Source: Alkalimarinus alittae (GTDB lineage Bacteria > Pseudomonadota > Gammaproteobacteria > Pseudomonadales > Oleiphilaceae). From it: 64,000 nt of DNA. Location of the stretch: the NCBI RefSeq assembly GCF_026016465.1, contig NZ_CP100390.1, positions 1,092,001 to 1,156,000 of the forward strand. Direction: 5' to 3'. The number at the start of each line of letters is the position of its first letter. Position 1 is the stretch's first letter. Shown one piece after another: positions 1 through 7,990 of this stretch. A program made the position numbers and the translations under genes. A model generated the notes under the pieces. That model was not told the origin of the DNA, searched no databases, and saw only the letters and a program-made list of their open reading frames with translations.

Positions 1-1
1 C

Positions 2-97
2 GATTTTAACAGGCCGGATGGCGCATTCTTTATTATCATGGACGCCGGTCCTGGTCATGTTATAGAAATTCCCGATGAAGAGGTGTTGCAACCTTAG
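2..97 (+). CDS. C-terminal fragment of an unidentified protein (5' end outside window)
   Basis: An open frame enters from the left edge and ends in TAG at 95-97, giving 31 residues that finish in EIPDEEVLQP. No domain can be recognised in so short a tail. It stops 9 bases before the next start, so it is probably the preceding member of the iron/metal operon. By analogy with Pseudomonas fpvJ-fpvK-fpvCDEF it could be an FpvJ-like or other accessory gene, but this rests on position only. Confidence 0.6.
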   Translation, partial: DFNRPDGAFFIIMDAGPGHVIEIPDEEVLQP

Positions 98-106
98 AGA
101 GCTGGT

Positions 107-661
107 ATGACGGCAAGTACTGATTTTTTTGTAGAAAAAGTACATCCTGCTAATGGCAGGGGAGAAGACCCTATTGTTGCTGCACTTATTGTTGTGGTTT
201 TAGCTGTGGCTGCTTTGCTGCTATGGCTTCGACAACCACCGGAGGTTGTGGTTGCTGAAAGGGTGCCCGATGAAGTAAGGCAGGTACTTACTGAGTTAAG
301 TGTCGCAGCAACAGAAATTAAGATGATGGCTGAACTCGACGAAAAAGTTCCTACCATTGAAGTGTTGCAAGCGTCAGGGGTCACTCCGTTTGCGAATGCC
401 GGTGCAAGTCGTTGGGTAGAAGTCCAGTCTGGTTGTTATCTTGGTATTCGTGGTTCGTTTGGTTTTCGCCTGATAGGCGACAGCCGTTTAACTCATATCA
501 GTTGGCGTAAGATGCCACCGCAGTTTGTTTCGAATATCGAGAGCAGGCTAGATAATACGTTATGTAATGCAGGTGCAATCATAAACAATGAGGGCAACTG
601 GAATATATATGAGTCACTTCAATTAGTGCATCAATCAACAGACGATAAGCATCTCCATTAA
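107..661 (+). CDS. Inner-membrane accessory protein of the metal ABC operon (DUF6162/FpvK-like)
   Basis: A 184-residue protein with one strong membrane segment at about residues 22-40, a short cytoplasmic N-terminus and a mainly periplasmic C-terminal domain containing two cysteines. It resembles the conserved single-pass proteins encoded just before Mn/Zn/Fe-type ABC transporters in Pseudomonas (annotated DUF6162; FpvK occupies this position in the fpv cluster). The family call is from memory and context. The TAA stop shares its last base with the ATG of the downstream binding-protein gene (TAATG), which points to translational coupling. The biochemical role is unknown; it is probably an accessory in periplasmic metal handling. 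Confidence 0.6.
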   Translation: MTASTDFFVEKVHPANGRGEDPIVAALIVVVLAVAALLLWLRQPPEVVVAERVPDEVRQVLTELSVAATEIKMMAELDEKVPTIEVLQASGVTPFANAGASRWVEVQSGCYLGIRGSFGFRLIGDSRLTHISWRKMPPQFVSNIESRLDNTLCNAGAIINNEGNWNIYESLQLVHQSTDDKHLH

Positions 662-1563
662 TGAAAAAACTAACTAACTCGCTCTTTGTTTTTATCGCGT
701 TGGCGATAACCTCTATATTCCCTTTCTCCGTTCAAGCAAAGCTTACAGTAGGGGTTACTTTGCACCCTTATTATTCATATGTAAGCCGAATTGTGGAGGA
801 TCGTGCGGTCGTACAGCCGTTAATTGAAGCCGGCTTTAATCCTCATGCCTATAAATTGTCTCCTGCAGACCTAACTCGGTTGCAGTCGATGGAGGCTATT
901 GTAGTGAATGGTATTGGCCATGATGAGTTTGCTATTGAGGTGCTCAATCGATTAGAACTACCTGATTTGGAGGTGGTTTATGCTAATGAATCAGTGCCGC
1001 TTATAGGTAATAAAAGTGGCACTAAGCACAACCCCCATACCTTTGTGTCGATTGATGCAGCGATTCGGCAAATATATACCATTGCCCGGAAGTTGGCGTC
1101 GTTAGACCCTGAAAATGGAAAGTTTTATCAGCAAAATGCGCTTAAATATGCGCGAGAGTTAAGAATGATGAAACGTGTAGTGCAGCAAGATCTTTCTGGC
1201 TTGGATATTAGCAATGTTCGAGTGGCGAGTACGCACAATGCTTATGGATATCTATTGCAGGAATTCGGGCTAACTGTTTCAGCGGTGGTGGAGCCTGCCC
1301 ATGGTGTTTCGCCTAGCGCTGCGCAGTTGCAGGCTACGATAGAGAAGATACGCAAGGCTAATGTCGATATATTATTTACTGAGTTGAATATGCCCAATCA
1401 GTACGTTCGCGTTATAGAAAAGGAAACGGGAGTCAAACTGTATCATTTTTCACATATGACTTACGGAGATTATCGCACTGAGCTGGTTGCTGAGGATATG
1501 CAATATAATTTAAATACACTTTCTGAGGCATTTAAATTTGCAGTGGGTAACGATGATGAATAA
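661..1563 (+). CDS. Periplasmic solute-binding protein of a metal ABC transporter (ZnuA/FpvC-like)
   Basis: A 300-residue cluster A-I (ZnuA/TroA type) metal-binding protein. It has a clear signal peptide ending near residue 26 (SVQA-KLTV). Likely metal ligands are visible as His35 (TLHPYYSY), His62 (NPHAYKLSP), His123/His126 and His192 (STHNAYGYL). The long His/Asp-rich loop typical of high-affinity zinc ZnuA is absent; only KHNPH is present. It is the first of two binding-type proteins in this operon, as in Pseudomonas FpvC/FpvF. The substrate is either Fe2+ released from a siderophore or another divalent cation such as Mn or Zn. Sequence alone does not decide, but three Fur-like sites lie 2-5 kb away. 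Confidence 0.85.
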   Translation: MKKLTNSLFVFIALAITSIFPFSVQAKLTVGVTLHPYYSYVSRIVEDRAVVQPLIEAGFNPHAYKLSPADLTRLQSMEAIVVNGIGHDEFAIEVLNRLELPDLEVVYANESVPLIGNKSGTKHNPHTFVSIDAAIRQIYTIARKLASLDPENGKFYQQNALKYARELRMMKRVVQQDLSGLDISNVRVASTHNAYGYLLQEFGLTVSAVVEPAHGVSPSAAQLQATIEKIRKANVDILFTELNMPNQYVRVIEKETGVKLYHFSHMTYGDYRTELVAEDMQYNLNTLSEAFKFAVGNDDE

Positions 1564-2284
1564 CCACGCGCTTGATGGTCCATGTATACGATTGGATCAG
1601 GCGGGCGTAAGGGTTGATAGCACTCAACTGGTCGCGCCGGTTTCTACTCAGCTTGAGAGTGGGCAATGGCATGCGATACTGGGCCCCAATGGTGGTGGTA
1701 AAAGCACTCTCTTGAAAATGTTGATGGGCTTAATGCCTCATCATGGGCTCGTCAATATTGACTGGCCTCAAGGTGAAAAAGGGCAAATAGGCTATATGCC
1801 TCAAATGCTTCCTTTTGATCGCAGCGTACCTATATCGGTTCTTGACTATGTGTTGATGTCGGTTTCAACCAAACCATTGTGGTTTGCGCGTCGCTTAACG
1901 CCTGAGGTTAAGGTGGTGATGGAGAAGCTGAGGTTAAGTCATATGCTGAACCGTAAGATTGGGGCTTTATCGGGCGGAGAGAGGCAGCGTCTTCTTTTGG
2001 CTTCTGCGCTATTACAGTCACCTTCATTGTTGGTGCTGGATGAGCCGTTGTCAGGTCTTGATCAGGCTGGTCAAAAAGAAATACTAGGGCTGTTTTCAGC
2101 ATTTAATAAACGAGGTGGAACCATTGTAATGGTTGAGCATGATTGGCAGGTAGTGATTGATTATTGTCATCAGGCCTATTGGGTTGAGGGCGAGTTAAAA
2201 GCAAAAGGTGCGCCTGCGGAAGTATTGGAGTGTTTTTCTCCGGTCTTGCGGAAGTGGTCTGACAATAACCGTACAGTCGCTTGA
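1553..2284 (+). CDS. ATP-binding subunit of the metal ABC transporter (FpvD/ZnuC-like)
   Basis: A 243-residue ABC ATPase. The Walker A motif (GPNGGGKST), ABC signature (LSGGERQ), Walker B (LLVLDEPL) and switch histidine (MVEHDW) are all present. It powers uptake of the metal delivered by the upstream binding protein through the downstream permease. I chose the ATG at 1553, which overlaps the end of the binding-protein gene by 11 bases; a second ATG follows directly at 1556. The family is certain. The transported ion is inferred from the operon. Confidence 0.9.
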   Translation: MMNNHALDGPCIRLDQAGVRVDSTQLVAPVSTQLESGQWHAILGPNGGGKSTLLKMLMGLMPHHGLVNIDWPQGEKGQIGYMPQMLPFDRSVPISVLDYVLMSVSTKPLWFARRLTPEVKVVMEKLRLSHMLNRKIGALSGGERQRLLLASALLQSPSLLVLDEPLSGLDQAGQKEILGLFSAFNKRGGTIVMVEHDWQVVIDYCHQAYWVEGELKAKGAPAEVLECFSPVLRKWSDNNRTVA

Positions 2285-2291
2285 GTTTGTT

Positions 2292-3170
2292 ATGTTAGAG
2301 CCTGTTTATTTGCAAGCTGATGCGTGGGTGGCTGCGGGTTGGCTGCCTGATATGTTTTCGTATGATTTTTTGATCAACGCGTTGCTGGCTAGTTTGATGA
2401 TTGGCCCACTGCTAGGGCTGTTAGGAACGTTGGTAGTGGTTAAGCGTCTGGCATTTTTGTCTGAAGCAGTAGGACACAGCGTGTTAACCGGTGTTTCTAT
2501 GGGGATTCTATTAGGTGAGCCAATAACGGCGCCATGGATTAGCTTGTTCACGTTTTCGATTCTGTTTGCATTGTTATTGCAATGGGTAAAAGGCAGAACA
2601 ACAGTTCCTTACGATGCATTAATTGGTGTCTTTCTCTCATTTGCGTTAGCCATGGGGGCCGCTTTGTTGCTTTACGTGGCGAAGCATGTCAATGCGCATC
2701 TAATTGAGCAGGTAATGTTCGGCTCGGTGCTAGTTGCGGCGGCTGATGACCTGATTGCATTGCTGGTAATGAGTATTTTGGTATTTATATTGGCCTGGCG
2801 TTACGGTAATCAAGCTTATCTTGTCGCTGTAGCCCCTGATGTAGCGCATGCTCAACGTATAAATGTGCGTGTACATGATTATGGGTTTGTGTTGTTGATT
2901 GCGTTGGTGACGGTTGCTGCGGTTAAAATTATAGGGGCAATTTTAGTGGGTGCTTTGTTACTTATTCCTGCTGCCAGTGCGCGCTTAATTGCTGAAAACC
3001 TTAAGCAGATGATCACTTGGTCTGTGATAATTTCTACTAGCAGTGCTCTGTTGGGTGTACTCGTGCCTATGTATGGTGAATGGGCGGTTTCTTCTGGTCC
3101 AGCAATTATCTTGTTTGCGTGTGTCTGGTTTGCTTTTATGCTAATTGCCCGTCAACTAAAGGGAGTTTAA
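2292..3170 (+). CDS. Permease subunit of the metal ABC transporter (FpvE/ZnuB-like)
   Basis: A 293-residue polytopic membrane protein of the ABC-3 permease family (ZnuB/MntB/FpvE) with about eight hydrophobic segments. The typical early motif GTLVVVKRLAFLSEAVGHSV is present at about residues 45-64 and the family core KIIGAILVGALLLIPAASA is near residue 225. The ATG at 2292 is used because the open frame upstream overlaps the ATPase gene; the ATPase stop lies only 7 bases before it. It forms the membrane channel for the ion bound by the product of 661-1563. Confidence 0.88.
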   Translation: MLEPVYLQADAWVAAGWLPDMFSYDFLINALLASLMIGPLLGLLGTLVVVKRLAFLSEAVGHSVLTGVSMGILLGEPITAPWISLFTFSILFALLLQWVKGRTTVPYDALIGVFLSFALAMGAALLLYVAKHVNAHLIEQVMFGSVLVAAADDLIALLVMSILVFILAWRYGNQAYLVAVAPDVAHAQRINVRVHDYGFVLLIALVTVAAVKIIGAILVGALLLIPAASARLIAENLKQMITWSVIISTSSALLGVLVPMYGEWAVSSGPAIILFACVWFAFMLIARQLKGV

Positions 3171-3172
3171 AT

Positions 3173-4105
3173 ATGGGTGTGATGAGCGACTGGGGTTGTC
3201 GGTTAGCCTTGAGAAATAGCTGCATAATTATGCTATATGGTCTAACCGCTTGTGCACAAGGACCTGTTGTTCCTCCATATGCTAATGAGCCTCTTAGGGC
3301 GGGGCCTGTAGTTGATAGGGTTGTGGTTGATAAGGTTGAAGTTGATAAGGTTGCCGTCAATACCGCCATAATGGCTACGGTTATTCCTGTTGTTGAAAGT
3401 ATGGCTGGGCAGTTGGTGAAAGATACGCCCGTTAGTGTATCTTTTTTACCGCCGCCAAAATATTCGATTAAACGGGTGCCAGGGTGGTTGAAACGTCAAC
3501 CCACAGATCAGTACTCGTTTGCTGATGTGGTGGTGGGTATTAGTGCTGTATGGCCCGAAGTGGATGTTTATCCTGCATTAAGATCACAGAATATCCATGT
3601 TATTCCGGTTGATTTGGCGCATGCATTAACCCCTGGGGGAGAGCGTGTTGCCGTTGTAAGTCTTGATTCTGAGCGTTTGGGTTATTTTTGGCTTAATGCA
3701 TCTAATGCATTATTGATGTTAGGTGTTATGAGTCGTGATTTATCCCGTATTTGGCCCGAGTATTCTGGTCTGTTCCAAAAAAATGCAGCAGAAATGGGGC
3801 GAGACCTGAGGGCGATACAAATCGGCATAGATGATCGGTTGCTCGAGTTGGGGGTTGTGCAGGTGGTCATTGAAAACGAAAATTTAGCTGATTTGGCTGC
3901 TGCGTCAATGTTGCCAGTGGTTTCGTATGAAGAGGCTGTAGAGAGTCATATGAATACGCTCTACATTTCAGCAAAGAAACGTCGTAATAAAAAACCATTG
4001 CCGGAAAACTTTCGACTCTGGCTAGTGGATGACTTTTCAAAAATTAAACCAAGTCTTTTTATTGAGAGGTGGAACCTTAACTTAAAAGGAATACCTCTCA
4101 ATTAA
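3173..4105 (+). CDS. Lipoprotein with a degenerate ZnuA/FpvF-like binding fold
   Basis: A 310-residue predicted lipoprotein. Starting at ATG 3173 (2 bases after the permease stop) gives a signal sequence with lipobox LTAC at residues 24-27. A longer frame back to 3080 would destroy the signal, so it is rejected. After the lipobox comes a valine-rich linker built from VVDKV-type repeats (about residues 45-62). The rest has the secondary pattern of cluster A-I binding proteins (ADVVVGISAVWPEVDVYP; YFWLNASNALLMLGVM; a Pro-Glu-Tyr helix) but lacks their histidine ligands. P. aeruginosa FpvF is a second binding protein in the same position. It may bind a metal-siderophore or apo-siderophore rather than a bare ion. 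Confidence 0.65.
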   Translation: MGVMSDWGCRLALRNSCIIMLYGLTACAQGPVVPPYANEPLRAGPVVDRVVVDKVEVDKVAVNTAIMATVIPVVESMAGQLVKDTPVSVSFLPPPKYSIKRVPGWLKRQPTDQYSFADVVVGISAVWPEVDVYPALRSQNIHVIPVDLAHALTPGGERVAVVSLDSERLGYFWLNASNALLMLGVMSRDLSRIWPEYSGLFQKNAAEMGRDLRAIQIGIDDRLLELGVVQVVIENENLADLAAASMLPVVSYEEAVESHMNTLYISAKKRRNKKPLPENFRLWLVDDFSKIKPSLFIERWNLNLKGIPLN

Positions 4106-4127
4106 TTAGATTATGACCTAATAAGCA

Positions 4128-5864
4128 TCAACGCATGTCGATGGTTTGTTCCCCGTCGGGCAGTAGTGGCCAAGATGCTTGATAGAACGTCCCTTCCCAA
4201 TCTTCAATGGTAAGCCAGAGTGTTGCGTTTTCTTTTAATTTGTCAGGCACTGGCATGTGCGCATGCAGGCTACCTGTAACGCCATGAATAACCGAGCCGG
4301 GAGCACGAGTAGTTCGAGGCTTGCGCGGGTTAACATACATAAACTTGATCGCTTGCGGGTTACCTTCTGCAATAAAGGCGTTCAAGGTGGTTAAGACGCC
4401 GGGCTGAATAGGGTCAAACTCTTTTTCTAGCACGCCCAGCGTTGCATTCAGTGATATTTTCCAGGGGCCTATTTGTTGTTCGGTATATTTATAACCTGAG
4501 CCTGAAACGCCTTCATTTTGTACGTTGAAGCTAATGCTAATACCATAGCCTATAACGGCTATAAAAAACCAGTTAAGGTATTTAAATGCAGACATTGGTC
4601 CGCCCCAGGGGCGAATGACTAGCCAAGCTTTATGTGCTTTTTGCTTAATCCCCGCCTCGGGAAGTAGTTTTTTAGTCGCTGATTGAGTGCGTTTATAGAA
4701 TATGATCATGCCAGAAATTGATAACACACTCATAGCTGTTCCGAATATAAACCAGACTAATTTCACCAAGAAGTCGGATATTCCCTCGTATCCCCAGGTT
4801 CCATAGTGTAATGGCCCCATTGACATGTCGATGCGTTGTACGATCGGCGTGTCGCCGGCAAGTCTGTGTCCAACGATGGCGGCTGTATAGGGGTGAACAA
4901 AGTACCGGCTGGCATACTTATCGACTAAAAGGTCATGCTTAGTACCGTATAGCATGTAAGCCATCCCGTTATGTTGGGGAGGCTGAAGGTAATTTATATG
5001 AAAGTCTGGATCATGCTTTTTTACTGCCGCGATGATTTCGGCCGAGCTTAAGGGGGTCGGGATGCTTGTTCCTAGTTTGTTCAGGTCTTCGGTTGTTAAG
5101 GCGGGATCAATGACTCGATCTGGAAGAAATTGTGGAGCAAGATTATATTCGACTAACGGTGTTTGATAAAACCACCAGCTTCCGCTTACACCAATAATTA
5201 ATACAAACCATAGGGACCACAACCCCAGAAACTTATGCAGGTCGCCCAGCAGAACCCGTAATTTAGCATTCCACCGGGGTAAGGTAAAAAACTCTCGCCA
5301 AAAACGGCGGTATGATATTAAGCCTGATATTAAGCCTATTAAGCATAGAACTCCAAAGCCATTAACGAGTGCTCGACCAATTAGAGGCATAAATAGGCTG
5401 TAATGCAGGGCAGAGAAGAAGCTGCCAACCGTGAGATTGTCTGTTATGCCGTTAATGGCACCTGTGTAAGGGTTGATCCATACTTTTTTAGCGCTGCCAT
5501 CTGCCATGGTTACAAAGGCATAAGCGGCCGTACGTGTTCTGTCGCTGGAGGTGACCATGCCTGAAAAACCAGAATCAGGCATTTCAGCTTGCAAGCGATC
5601 AAATAGTTCGCCTTCATTGAGTTTACTTCCTTCTGGTGTGACACGTATTTCTGAATACGTCAGCCAGTCAATTTCTTCGGCGAAAACGGCAATCGTGCCG
5701 GTAATCAGTACAATACTGAAGATAAGTGATAATTTGAGCCCTACGAAACTATGAACTAAGTAGGCTGCCCGGTGAGCGGTGAGTTTCTTTTTCTTGCGTG
5801 CGCTTGTTTTGGTGGCAATATCATTAGTCGCATCATTACCTAAAATGTTAGTTATGTGGGGCAC
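4128..5864 (-). CDS. PepSY-domain inner-membrane protein, probable siderophore/iron reductase (FpvG-like)
   Basis: A 578-residue PepSY-associated TM protein. The first membrane helix is at about 42-62, a PepSY-like periplasmic region follows with the VWINPYTGAI motif (about 128-137), helices lie at about 165-185 and 212-232, and two more are near 375-395 and 425-445. Conserved histidines at helix ends (His31, His38, His154, His210) are plausible haem ligands. Proteins of this family reduce ferric siderophores in the periplasm (FpvG in P. aeruginosa). It converges on the ABC operon with 22 bases between stops. A near-consensus Fur box lies 86 bases upstream of its start, which suggests iron repression. 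Confidence 0.8.
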   Translation of the reverse strand: MPHITNILGNDATNDIATKTSARKKKKLTAHRAAYLVHSFVGLKLSLIFSIVLITGTIAVFAEEIDWLTYSEIRVTPEGSKLNEGELFDRLQAEMPDSGFSGMVTSSDRTRTAAYAFVTMADGSAKKVWINPYTGAINGITDNLTVGSFFSALHYSLFMPLIGRALVNGFGVLCLIGLISGLISYRRFWREFFTLPRWNAKLRVLLGDLHKFLGLWSLWFVLIIGVSGSWWFYQTPLVEYNLAPQFLPDRVIDPALTTEDLNKLGTSIPTPLSSAEIIAAVKKHDPDFHINYLQPPQHNGMAYMLYGTKHDLLVDKYASRYFVHPYTAAIVGHRLAGDTPIVQRIDMSMGPLHYGTWGYEGISDFLVKLVWFIFGTAMSVLSISGMIIFYKRTQSATKKLLPEAGIKQKAHKAWLVIRPWGGPMSAFKYLNWFFIAVIGYGISISFNVQNEGVSGSGYKYTEQQIGPWKISLNATLGVLEKEFDPIQPGVLTTLNAFIAEGNPQAIKFMYVNPRKPRTTRAPGSVIHGVTGSLHAHMPVPDKLKENATLWLTIEDWEGTFYQASWPLLPDGEQTIDMR

Positions 5865-5949
5865 TCAAACACTCTCGTTTAAATTGATTGGATGTTGAAT
5901 TGATTTAGCGGGTACTCCGCTTGCGTAAAATCTAGTTAGAATTATATTC

Positions 5950-5968
5950 GATAATGATTATCATTACT
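5950..5968. promoter_or_regulatory. Fur box A (upstream of PepSY gene)
   Basis: GATAATGATTATCATTACT matches 16 of 19 positions of the classical Fur consensus GATAATGATAATCATTATC. It lies 86 bases upstream of the minus-strand PepSY start and about 170 bases before the plus-strand mini-gene at 6139, so it could serve either direction. Confidence 0.75.
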
Positions 5969-6078
5969 ATTGTCTGGAGTGGTGGTGATGAGCCTGAGTT
6001 ATGCTGATGTTAGGGTCGAAAAGGTTGTGTAATGTGGTAGGGGGATCTTTAAAGGCTATTTAATTTGAGGAATTAACT

Positions 6079-6097
6079 GATAATGGTTATCATTCAT
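6079..6097. promoter_or_regulatory. Fur box B (upstream of the 48-residue gene)
   Basis: GATAATGGTTATCATTCAT matches 14 of 19 Fur consensus positions and keeps the central palindrome. It sits 41 bases upstream of the ATG at 6139, where a promoter for that small gene would be expected. Confidence 0.6.
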
Positions 6098-6138
6098 TTT
6101 TATATGTTTTAATTTTTATGTGTGTAGAGGGTGCTTAA

Positions 6139-6285
6139 ATGGACGTTATCATGGTGATTCTTTTTGTTGCTTCTGTCATTACACTTTTCTTTGTTAAAGG
6201 AAAATATAAAGACTTCCGCCTCTCTTACTTGCGAGGTCAAAAGCATCTTGACCAATCTCGTTCTCATCATGCTAAAAAGCCTTAA
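6139..6285 (+). CDS. Small single-pass membrane protein, 48 residues, Fur-flanked
   Basis: ATG 6139 to TAA 6283-6285 encodes 48 residues. A hydrophobic N-terminal helix (residues 3-19, VIMVILFVASVITLFFV) is followed by a basic, His-rich tail ending SRSHHAKKP. An AGAGG Shine-Dalgarno (6126-6130) lies 8 bases before the ATG. The frame is bracketed by Fur boxes B and C and sits between the PepSY gene and the flavodoxin gene. The positive-inside pattern predicts a cytoplasmic tail. I do not recognise the family. A small accessory of the PepSY reductase, or an iron-stress membrane peptide, would fit the place. Confidence 0.65.
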   Translation: MDVIMVILFVASVITLFFVKGKYKDFRLSYLRGQKHLDQSRSHHAKKP

Positions 6286-6314
6286 TTGTCCGCGTATTTA
6301 ATACCCTTTTATAT

Positions 6315-6333
6315 TGTAATGATAATCATTATC
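6315..6333. promoter_or_regulatory. Fur box C (upstream of flavodoxin)
   Basis: TGTAATGATAATCATTATC matches 17 of 19 Fur consensus positions, the best of the three sites. It is followed by a further TCATTTATTATC half-site, which suggests extended Fur binding. It lies 138 bases upstream of the flavodoxin ATG at 6472. Confidence 0.8.
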
Positions 6334-6471
6334 ATTTATTATCTTTGCTAGTTTTTGACTGCCCATGACTCTCTGCCTCTAATTAAGTGGGGGGATTCTA
6401 TAAACCTTAAGTTCAGCCATGGGGTCAATTGTCGATTTTATACTGACTTTATAGTCTGGAGTTTATTCTTT

Positions 6472-7026
6472 ATGCGTGAGTTGAGTAACGTTAATATCGG
6501 CCTAATTTACGGAACGGATACTAATAACACAGAAGAAATCGGGGAGCGCATTAGTACAGTGCTTCAGTCTCATGGTTGTACCGTTGAAATTATTAATGTC
6601 ACTGAGGCTAGTGCAGATACGCTAAATGATTTTGGTTTTCTGATTATGGGAATACCTACATGGGATTTTGGTGGTATTCAGGAGGACTGGGAAGACTTTG
6701 AGGAGGTGCTGTTAGCCTCCGACCTCACCAATAAGACAGTGGCTCTATATGGTCTTGGTGATCAATTTGGTTACGGTGATTACTTTGTTGATGCAATGGG
6801 GTGGTTACATAAGCATGTTGTGAATATTGGTGGAAACGTAATCGGTAGTTGGTCTACCGATGGCTATGAGTTCGAAGAATCTTTGGCTGCAAATGAAGAT
6901 AAAACAATGTTTGTGGGGCTTGCTATTGATGAAGACCAGCAATTTGAGTTAACAGATACTCGGATTGCCGGGTGGGTTGAACAAATATTGTCTGAATATT
7001 CGGAGACTGTAAATTTAGTGGCTTAA
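6472..7026 (+). CDS. Long-chain flavodoxin
   Basis: A 184-residue flavodoxin carrying FMN as a one/two-electron carrier in the cytoplasm. The phosphate-binding loop is TDTNNTEE (about residues 14-21), the FMN-stacking loop GIPTWDFGGIQEDW lies around residues 60-73, and the second loop GLGDQFGYGDYF around 94-105; this is the typical long-chain layout. I chose ATG 6472 with TGGAG 10 bases upstream; an in-frame start at 6355 would add 39 residues with no flavodoxin similarity. Flavodoxins often replace ferredoxin under iron limitation, which agrees with Fur box C. It might also supply electrons to the neighbouring PepSY reductase (inference). Confidence 0.92.
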   Translation: MRELSNVNIGLIYGTDTNNTEEIGERISTVLQSHGCTVEIINVTEASADTLNDFGFLIMGIPTWDFGGIQEDWEDFEEVLLASDLTNKTVALYGLGDQFGYGDYFVDAMGWLHKHVVNIGGNVIGSWSTDGYEFEESLAANEDKTMFVGLAIDEDQQFELTDTRIAGWVEQILSEYSETVNLVA

Positions 7027-7062
7027 AGGTCTCTTCACTAGCCCCTGTTGCAAGGTTTGTTA

Positions 7063-7857
7063 TTAATTGAGTGGGGTCCTTGCCAAGCTCCATACATACA
7101 CCTCTTTTGCGCCCGCCTGTAACAGCAGCTTACTCAGTAGCTCTGCAGTTACCCCTGTTGTTATAACATCATCGACCAATGCAACAATCTCGCCATCTAC
7201 TCTTTTATGTATCCGAAATGCTTTAGCTAGATTTTGCTGTCTTTGTTTCTTAGATAAAGAAGCCTGAGCTGGGTTGTTTAGCACTCGCTCAATGCAGCGT
7301 GTGTCGATTGGAATATCCAATTTGCGGCTTAAGTCTTTGCAAATATCACCTGATTGGTTAAAGCCTCTAGCGCTTAATTTGTCGCTATGAAGTGGTACGG
7401 GGATCAGTTTGTCGGGTTTTATGAGCTGGTTTTGGTCTATTTTAAGGCTAATAATATCAGACGTTAGCGTAGATAAAAGCTTACCTAAATGTCGTTGTTT
7501 ACTGTACTTAAAATCACTGATGAGCGCGTTAATAGGGAAGGTGTAACAAAATGCTGAAAAACACTGAGTATAGCTTGGGTTCGACTTGAAACATTCACCG
7601 CAGATTCTTGACTGCTGTGTACTGCCCGTTTTATTTGCGCGTAATGCGGGGAGTGGAATTGCACAACTAGCGCAGCAGGAATGATTGAAAGGTAGGTCGT
7701 TCTTGCATCCTTTGCAGATCGACTCTTTTTCGTAGATGGTGGTATCGCAAAGGTAGCAGTGCTTTTTCAATATTATGTGTTTTAACGTCCGTTTCGGGAA
7801 AAACTTGTCAACCAAAATAATAAATTTGGTTGACAGCTTCCGTGCCTTGTTTATCAT
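7063..7857 (-). CDS. comF: ComF family phosphoribosyltransferase-like protein
   Basis: 264 residues. The N-terminus holds a double zinc-finger-like cluster (CYLC...CKGC and CCASC...CGEC). The C-terminus carries the type I PRTase signature VALVDDVITTGVT at about residues 225-237. ComF proteins are linked to DNA uptake and processing in competent bacteria, but the biochemical role is unsettled. It lies divergent from bioB with a 133-base gap, a common arrangement in gammaproteobacteria. No competence genes are adjacent. Confidence 0.9.
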   Translation of the reverse strand: MINKARKLSTKFIILVDKFFPKRTLKHIILKKHCYLCDTTIYEKESICKGCKNDLPFNHSCCASCAIPLPALRANKTGSTQQSRICGECFKSNPSYTQCFSAFCYTFPINALISDFKYSKQRHLGKLLSTLTSDIISLKIDQNQLIKPDKLIPVPLHSDKLSARGFNQSGDICKDLSRKLDIPIDTRCIERVLNNPAQASLSKKQRQQNLAKAFRIHKRVDGEIVALVDDVITTGVTAELLSKLLLQAGAKEVYVWSLARTPLN

Positions 7858-7990
7858 GTCTCATCCTGAGAAGTGAATGGAAAGGCGTTTTTGCCCCTCC
7901 ATTAAGTGTTGATTTGTTATTTTAACCGTTTTTTATCAGCATTTACCCGATTAATTTCGTGTTCTATTTAAAGTGTACAGAGGCCAGACT

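Noticed and set aside
3080-3172. Longer N-terminus for the lipoprotein gene starting at 3080
   Set aside because: It overlaps the permease gene by 90 bases and would bury the signal peptide and LTAC lipobox behind 31 extra residues.
6355-6471. Extended flavodoxin start at 6355
   Set aside because: The added 39 residues have no flavodoxin character, and a usable SD precedes ATG 6472.
7858-7990. BirA operator in the comF-bioB gap
   Set aside because: No palindrome of the TTGTAAACC...GGTTTACAA kind could be found by eye.
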